From contig JABVXV010000010.1 in the NCBI GenBank assembly GCA_013365325.1, positions 434,001-498,000 of the forward strand: a stretch of DNA of 64,000 nucleotides, in the 5' to 3' direction. This DNA is from Dipetalonema caudispina (Eukaryota; Nematoda; Chromadorea; Rhabditida; Onchocercidae). This document shows positions 57,512 to 64,000 of the stretch, in pieces. Both the position numbers and the translations under genes were made by a program. Each line of letters starts with the position of its first letter. Position 1 is the stretch's first letter. The notes under the pieces are model-generated. The model worked only from the letters and a program-made list of their open reading frames with translations. It made no database searches and was not told the origin of the DNA.

Positions 57512-59020
57512 ATGAAGGTCAACAAAATAGCACAGTTACTGTTACTGGTATTCATCGATAATCATGATAACCATCTAGTGATAATCATTATGTCGATAAA
57601 ATTGTTTTTGTTTAAGGACAAATCATATTGGTTATCGCTTAGCTGAAAACCTCTTTAAAATGTTCATAATATTGGCTCATTAAGCAAGGTTGGCCAGATC
57701 CACTTTATTCTTCTGGATGAATAAGATTATGGGCGTAAGGAAATGATTTCGGGTAGAAAAAGGTACATTAAGTGAGTCGTGCTAGAAAATCTTTTTCAGA
57801 TTGATTTTAACAACACCAAGTGAAATCAGAAAAAATCTGAGCGATTTAATCTATCATGAAAAAATCAGTAAGTTTAATTCGAAATTTGAAAGGGCTTTCT
57901 CCGGCGAGGTGAATTATGGATACGATAAAGTTCTAGTTCAATCTAAATTGACGAATGGATATCGAGTAAATGAATCATGTGACAGACTTTTTATTAATTT
58001 AAAAAGTGAATGGGAAGTATGAGGGAAATTTTTTTTTAGATGATAGTGGTTACTTATGTTATTACAAAAACTTGGCCAGCGACAATCCAATCACATATTT
58101 GTGTAATATTGGATGCTGCTCAGATGGTTGCTGCACACTTCAGGAAATTAAACGGTTCGTTACGTGTGTTTAATTGAGGTGCCTGCGAAGAATTTTTCAA
58201 AATAATAGCAATCATTATGAACAACCTCCATTATCGGCGTCAATACGATTTAATGGACAGAATAATTTTAGAATGTCAGGTTCCACATGATACTTCAATG
58301 CTCTATCACTCATTCTATGGCATCTGCAAAATTCTACTTTGGATAAAATAGAACTTTGCATATGTCCTAAATGTAGGAAGTTCTATAAATGCTTCCGCCA
58401 GATTTCTTTTTAAATTGTTTATGAACTGAACTATGAGCTATCAAAATAAAAAAGTCATTGCAGGAGTGGAAGTTATGACTTGGTGATTATACTTTTGTTA
58501 ATATTCGTTTTCGCGATACTATTCACAGCAATAGCCATGCTTGTCATTTATTACATTTACAATCGTAAAAGCGATGAACGTGGCTATGAATTTAGTGGAA
58601 GTTTTGCAGAAGACAGTGTTATTGGATCACAAGTAATGCGCCGTTTTTAGATTCTATATTGTTGTAGCATGAATCTGAGCAGCAAGAATGCATTTCCATT
58701 GTTTCCATGAATTGTTACCCAAAGCTCGAGATTATCGTTAGTTCTGGGATTCTGAAGATTTCACAGGTGAAGGACATCTCCTTGATGCAGAAGGCGACTT
58801 ACTATAAATAGATCAAGAGAAAAATACCGGTCCTAAAACGGAAAGGGTGATACAGATTTCATGAGTGTATTAATTGGACATCCAAAAAGCAATGTTTTTA
58901 TTATCTCGTACTCCTTTTATTTAAACTTAGATAAATATATCATTTTAGGTCAGTGGACCACCAACGTACTTTGGTGAACGTCGATATCTCCCTCATATCA
59001 ATCCAGTGAAGTTATTCTGA
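57512..59020 (+). CDS. CX-module single-pass membrane protein
   Basis: Nematode-type membrane protein of unknown role. Exons: 57512-57540, 57800-58005, 58040-58154, 58464-58632 and 58949-59020 (196 aa). The first intron splits the signal peptide MKVNKIAQLLLILTTP. The ectodomain ends in a CX-module-like cysteine cluster (ESCDRLF, GYLCYYKN, TYLCNIGCCSDGCC). One membrane helix follows (YDLVIILLLIFVFAILFTAI), then a short cytoplasmic tail with a PPTY sequence that fits the PPxY motif bound by WW domains. The second intron would be only 34 bases; an alternative donor at 57978 gives a 61-base intron but loses one cysteine and 9 residues (187 aa). The short first exon is supported only by phase and by the signal peptide it restores. 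AATAAA lies at 59157-59162. Confidence 0.65.
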
Positions 59021-60035
59021 TGTACAGCAAATGATATCTTTATGACTATTCACTAATATTGCTTATATATTAAATGAAGTGATGATCCTGGCATAGATGC
59101 GCCAACTCTTTGTTGATAAATGCATGTATCAATTACCAATCGAAGTTATCTGCAACAATAAATCTTGTTTGATTAAAAATAAAATTAATACGTAATTTCC
59201 TGTGCACCAAAATTTTCAATGTAAGAACGCCCTTGGATGGAATTTCTCCAAGTTCTTAGTGAGGGTCTATTTAAACAGGAAAATCTATCAGTTATCCGCT
59301 TCAGAAACATGAAGATTTCGAAAACTCTCATTTGGATTTCGTTTTTATTTTAAATCCTATTCTTCTTAGAACAGAACATTAATCTTTAAAATGCTACATT
59401 ATGCACAAGTATTAAAAATCTAAAAAATGGTTTGAGAAAGTATATTCACAGGAATTTTGCAGTAGGATTTCAAAAGTTTCATTCTTCAAGCGTCCATCGG
59501 TTGCTATGGTTATAGTAGAAGGTTTTGAAGAAAATGACCAACTTCCTCGTTTCCTTTCGTCCTGTTATTACTTCGATATTTTCAATCTTCTTACTTTAGG
59601 ATTCTTTTTTTCTGGTTTATAAGCGTTTCAAAAGCCGTTAGCTTCTGAATTCCGCTAATTCTTTTAAGATTTTACACTTTGTAAATGAATTATTAATCTT
59701 CAAAATTCTGTACCATATGCAAATAATATAAATTTGGTAAATAGCTGAGCCAATTTCACCTAAGCTCTTGGAAAATTGTTCACGTGACTATCATTTTGAT
59801 GCCTTCTGAATTTACTAGCTTTTTTTTTCTTTGATATTTTTACTAATTTCAAGTCATTTTTAACTGTCATGGATAAACTTCATTTTCTGACTAGAACATA
59901 GAGGAATTCTATAATGATTCTAGTTTGAACCTTTTCACTTATAATTTGCATATTGATCGCAGAAACCATTAACTTTCCATTGACATCAATAAAATTTGCC
60001 GTAACGGGTTTTCAGTATTTGAAGAAATACCCAGA
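59021..60035. other. Intergenic interval, nothing recognised
   Basis: About 1 kb of A+T-rich spacer. It includes the AATAAA of the CX-module gene at its start and an acceptor-like TTTTCAG (60009-60015) at its end. Confidence 0.55.
60009..60015 (+). promoter_or_regulatory. Acceptor before the MAP9-like start
   Basis: GTTTTCAG ends 20 bases before ATG 60036. The frame is open back to this site, so it is either a spliced-leader acceptor or a cis acceptor with an unseen 5' exon. Confidence 0.35.
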
Positions 60036-63000
60036 ATGAAGAATGGTGAGATACCACAAAGGCATGAAACCAGATATGGTGCTATGCTTGATGAAATGCT
60101 AGGGATTCGATCCAAAAAAGGAAATGTGACTCAGGAAGGTTGTTGCTTTCAGTCTGAATACTTCTTTATAATCATAAACGATAAATTCGTTATAGAATTT
60201 TAGGATGTTACTTACCTGTACAGATAACTCGAAGGCAAGACTCTCGTCAATGTCTTCCTGAGTTTAACAACTTGGTTTTCAATTTATTAGTTTTAAGACT
60301 ACCTATTTTAGTCGAGCCACAAGCGCAACAAGTCGAGAGGTCAACGGCAAGACATAGTCAATATGGAGAGGCAATTAAAGCAGCTGCAACCTATGATTCA
60401 TTTCCGTCATCTCTCAGAACTGGCTTTACTAATGTATGTTGTTCCTAAATCATTTTTTTTTTTTTTGAGCTAATTTAAAAAAATATTTGAAATTTGTTGA
60501 ATATGAAAAAATTGCACTTTTTAAGCGTTAAAGACTGCTATTCTATTTTAAAAGTTTAAAAATGAAAAGAACTAGTTTAGAAAGGTGACATAGTTGTGGA
60601 GCGTTGGCAGCGAGAATATGAGGAAAAAGAAGGGAGTGATAATGAGAAGGATGACATGGAGGAAGAAGAGGAGGTAGAAGAGTCTAATTCCGATAGCAAT
60701 GATGCAAATGGAATTGAGAATGAACTCAGGGAGGAAATGTTACTTTTCTAATTTTTGAACTAAAGGATTTGCATGATTACTTGGCTGTAGCAAACACTAA
60801 ATATATGGCTGACATTAGCCAACATAGCTAGACCGAATTGATCACTTTTTGAGATTAACTTAAGGCGTTCATTCTCCCATCATTCACTGAAACAATCAGT
60901 ACTCATTCCCCTACTTTAAATGCTTCGATGATTTCAGACGGAAAGTAGAAGCGGTTGATAACAAATGTGAAAATGATGTTGTTGAGATTGCACAGGAAAT
61001 AACATGTTCATCAGCGGTTAGTACAGCTGAAAATAAAAATCGTTTCCAACATTTAGTTAGTACTTTAAATGAAGGACAAAATTCTGGTCGGTTGATAACG
61101 ACAGTAAGACACAGAAATCAACCTTCTGGTGTAGTATAGAATTCGTTGGTAGGATATCATTAAAATAATTGAAAATTTCCAAAACTTCTACTGAAGATCG
61201 AAGCTGAAGAAGTTCTGAATGATCAGAAAGTCACAAAATCGCAAGTATTCAGACTGTCGAGAAGACCAAAACAACGGAAGGGCCAGTATCTGAGGGAAAG
61301 TTATGTGATACATTTCGAATGCGATCAATTTCTACAATTTCAAAAAACAAAACAGATAGGTAAAGGATGCTGAAATCTAAATAAACTTCAAACTCAAGTT
61401 TCGAAAATTATCCATTAACCGAAATAACCTATGAAAGACATACAATCCATAGTAAAGAATTTCGCTAATATTAGACAAACTTCAGTGAATTGAGGAAACC
61501 AGTTGAAAAACACTCGAGAATTACAGCTCTCAATGAAAGTCCATCTTCCGGAAAAGCAGCATATGAGGTAAAAGTTACTTCCGAATACTTCGAAAAAAAA
61601 GCAAAGGAAAGAAGAGCAGAATAACCGGTGAGATTCAAAGATCAATTAATTCTAGAAATGGTTTCGAGAAAAACTAAAGCAAGAAAGAGAGAAGCGACGA
61701 AAACAGAAAGAGAAAGAAGAGGAGGAAAGAAAGGTATTATACAATGCAAAAATTTCCGTTATCATCTAACTGAGTCGGTTTTGGCTTCACCAAAGTTTTT
61801 AGATTCTTTTCGGATTTTTTAAATGGTTAAATTACAGGCCAAAGAAGCGAGAAGAAGGGAAGCTGAAAGGAATTATGAAATTTGGAAGCGACGAAGTGAT
61901 GAAGCGATTCGTGAAAGGATGAGAAATGAAAAGGAAAAAGCGGAGGCTTTAGCAAAAGAGAAGACGGAAGAAATGAGGAGAAAGAAGGAGGAGGCAAGTA
62001 AGGTGGGTTCAGGAAAGTGCAGGGGGCGGGAAAAGGAGACAGAAGTATTAAATTTGACCTATGTACCTTCATTTTCTTGAAAATTTGAGAACAGGTAGGA
62101 AGTTGTGAAGAAATATGTCTCTGAAAATATGCAGAAAATCGTTGGAAAGAGAACAAGCTAAACATTAAGGAGAGAAATGAATTCAACCACATGAGATAAA
62201 CTTCTGTAAGAACGAAGTTGGCCGATACATTTCGAAAACTTTTCATAATATTCATCAAAACCGCTTTGCGTTCAGTAATTACCATAGCTCTGGTGCCCAT
62301 TCATTGACCAATAACTGTCGTGTAAGATTGTTATATTTTGAAAAATGGTTAAGATGTCAAACGGTCCAAATGTAATAGTGCCAAGCATGTCACCTAATAA
62401 TGGCATTGTCCTTTTACGATATTAGTAAGTGGAAATGGATTAACCTCAGAAGTAAAAGGAGTAGTTTATGTTTTGAATCCAGATGTTTCAAGCATGGAAA
62501 AACGATCGACTGCAAAGACTTTCGAAGGAACGAAAACAACGCATGAAAAATAAAGAAAGTGATGAATTGAAAAAGAAACGTGAAATGGAAATAAGAAATA
62601 CTGAAGCCCAAAAAGCATTCAACGCATGGTAATGTGTTTAAAAATATATGCTTTTTATTTCATTCTATTTCTCTGCGGTTTGATGGAAAAATGAGCTGGA
62701 GTATATTGAAATAGTAGCAAAATTAGAAATGAATCGTCCCGTTCCAGATGTCCTACTTTCGATGCTCTTGATAGTCTAAGACACACCAGGCAAACTTGCT
62801 TCGTGCTATCGTCAGTTAGACAGGAAATCAACCGAATGCTCAGCTAATAAGTGAATAACATAGGAATGATAACTGATCATAAACAATGTTGGCTATCATC
62901 CAGTGAAAAAGTGAGCTCATTTCACATTAAGGAAGCAGTGGTATATACCCTCGATCATTGCAGTATTTTCGTAATCACAACCACTAATAGACTGTTCAGC

Positions 63001-63705
63001 AAGGAACTGCCTCTCGACATCATAGAATCAGAACTAAAGAGTCATTAATGATGACAATATTTAAAATGTTTAGAAAAGAACAAATCGACATATTTGCTAA
63101 TAATTTTTGTAAATATTTCTTGGTTGCTTTTATATCTTTTATTGTGCAATGATTTCAATGAATTCAAATACTGCATGAAAAAATGTGAAAAATGAATGCA
63201 ATTTGAGGTACGAAGACAACAAAATTCGAAATGCAGAAGTGCAGCGCAAGCTGCTGGAATCCAGGAAAACGGAAGAAATGCAAAGTAGAAATGCAAAGGA
63301 ATATAAAGAAGCACTAGCAAGAGAAGCTTACGATATTTGGCTTCAAATAAAGGTTTTTTTCGAGTTTTTCTTTCGATTTTTTCCGCAAATGTGAAGTGTA
63401 ATAAATAGTTATCAAATTTAATTTTGAATTAAAATTGATTTAAATCTAGTAGATGGACCAATGTAATTTTTCAGGAAAGCGAGCGCCATTTCAACGAATC
63501 ATTACAAGGTCGAATCATGAAAATTGATGAAATATCCCGCCGATCACATTTAGTTCCATGGATTCCACCAAGTAATAGTATTCCGCGACAATTCATTCCA
63601 ACACGTGCCAGAAGGCATCAATCCGTTAAGCAATCCATCAAATACAACCAAACTTGTAGAAAGTTTCCATCAGCAAATCATCGCTCTAAGTCAGCGCTTA
63701 GATAA
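60036..63705 (+). CDS. MAP9-like coiled-coil protein
   Basis: Probable microtubule-associated coiled-coil protein. Exons: 60036-60138, 60312-60433, 60581-60738, 60938-61128, 61227-61359, 61486-61567, 61656-61733, 61838-62002, 62483-62628, 63208-63352 and 63475-63705 (517 aa). The N-terminal half is low-complexity with a strongly acidic block (DDMEEEEEVEESNSDS). From about residue 264 to 460 the protein is almost wholly charged helix, with recurring tryptophans spaced through it (KWFREKL, NYEIWKRR, MFQAWKND, AFNAWYED, YDIWLQIK). That pattern is seen in the MAP9/ASAP and CCDC181 type of microtubule-binding proteins; C. elegans MAPH-9 acts on ciliary microtubules. The end is basic. Junctions at 60738, 61128/61227 and 62628/63208 rest on phase; the last uses a GAG acceptor. 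Assignment to MAP9 is by composition and motif style, not alignment. Confidence 0.65.
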
Positions 63706-64000
63706 TTGACTCTCATATGCAAATTTGTTAGCTTGAAGTATAATTTCAACGAAGTGTTTAATTGGAGAGGTTTTCTTGAACCTAAGATATATACATGCTT
63801 ATGCTTTGAAATGTTTCCTGTAATTTAATGTTAGACTAGACTACCGGTAATCGTTTTTAACTCTTTACATTTTTTTAAATACAGTTATTCATTAATGAAT
63901 GAAAAAAGTGTTCCTTATTTTCTCAACCCTTTGGTTAAATTATTCCATAATCAGATATCGATTCTACATTATTTCCATTTAATTATGCATGTATGCTTTT
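63706..64000. other. 3' flank of the MAP9-like gene
   Basis: A+T-rich tail with no AATAAA that I can find and no further gene before the window ends. Confidence 0.5.

Noticed and set aside
61827..62300. 157-codon minus-strand ORF, Ser/Phe/Leu-rich
   Set aside because: It mirrors the Lys/Glu-rich coiled-coil exon of the MAP9-like gene, where antisense frames lack stops.

Overview
This window looks like nuclear DNA from a parasitic nematode, most likely clade III and possibly a filaria-like spirurid. The evidence is a typical nematode cuticle collagen, strong A+T richness, many small introns with TTTCAG-type 3' splice sites, acceptor-like sites just upstream of several start codons (as expected for spliced-leader trans-splicing), and nematode gene families (CX module, divergent DSL, AAK1/SEL-5 kinase). 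The species cannot be fixed from sequence alone. I see no rRNA, tRNA, CRISPR array, plasmid, viral or bacterial feature.

Layout. 1-3.6 kb: non-coding apart from a doubtful small ORF. 3.6-5.1 kb (+): three-exon cuticle collagen. 5.1-16.9 kb: large gene-poor interval with microsatellites and a few exon-like islands. 16.9-17.6 kb (+): probable small membrane protein. 20.3-24.4 kb (+): type I membrane protein with an MNNL/DSL-like ectodomain, that is, a divergent Notch-ligand-like protein. 24.4-31.0 kb: gene-poor, with long homopolymers and exon-like islands. 31.0-32.7 kb (+): secreted cysteine-rich protein. 34.9-48.4 kb (+): potassium-chloride cotransporter (SLC12/KCC) in about 28 exons. 50.0-55.4 kb (-): AAK1/SEL-5-type kinase in 17 exons, tail to tail with the cotransporter. 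57.5-59.0 kb (+): CX-module membrane protein. 60.0-63.7 kb (+): MAP9-like coiled-coil protein.

All exon models were built by hand from reading frame, GT/AG sites and phase. For each main model the summed exon length is a multiple of three: collagen 328 aa, Cys-rich protein 217 aa, KCC 1114 or 1154 aa, kinase 612 aa, MAP9-like 517 aa, CX protein 196 or 187 aa. The DSL-like model (447 aa) stays in frame only with a proposed 7-nt microexon or a different donor.

The genes do not form an obvious pathway. The one thematic link is Notch signalling: a DSL-like gene about 26 kb from a sel-5-type kinase, whose C. elegans namesake modifies LIN-12/Notch activity. This may be coincidence. The least ordinary items are the EGF-poor DSL-like protein, the two-start organisation of the cotransporter with a frame-shifting cassette exon, and the possible 7-nt and 34-nt splicing oddities.
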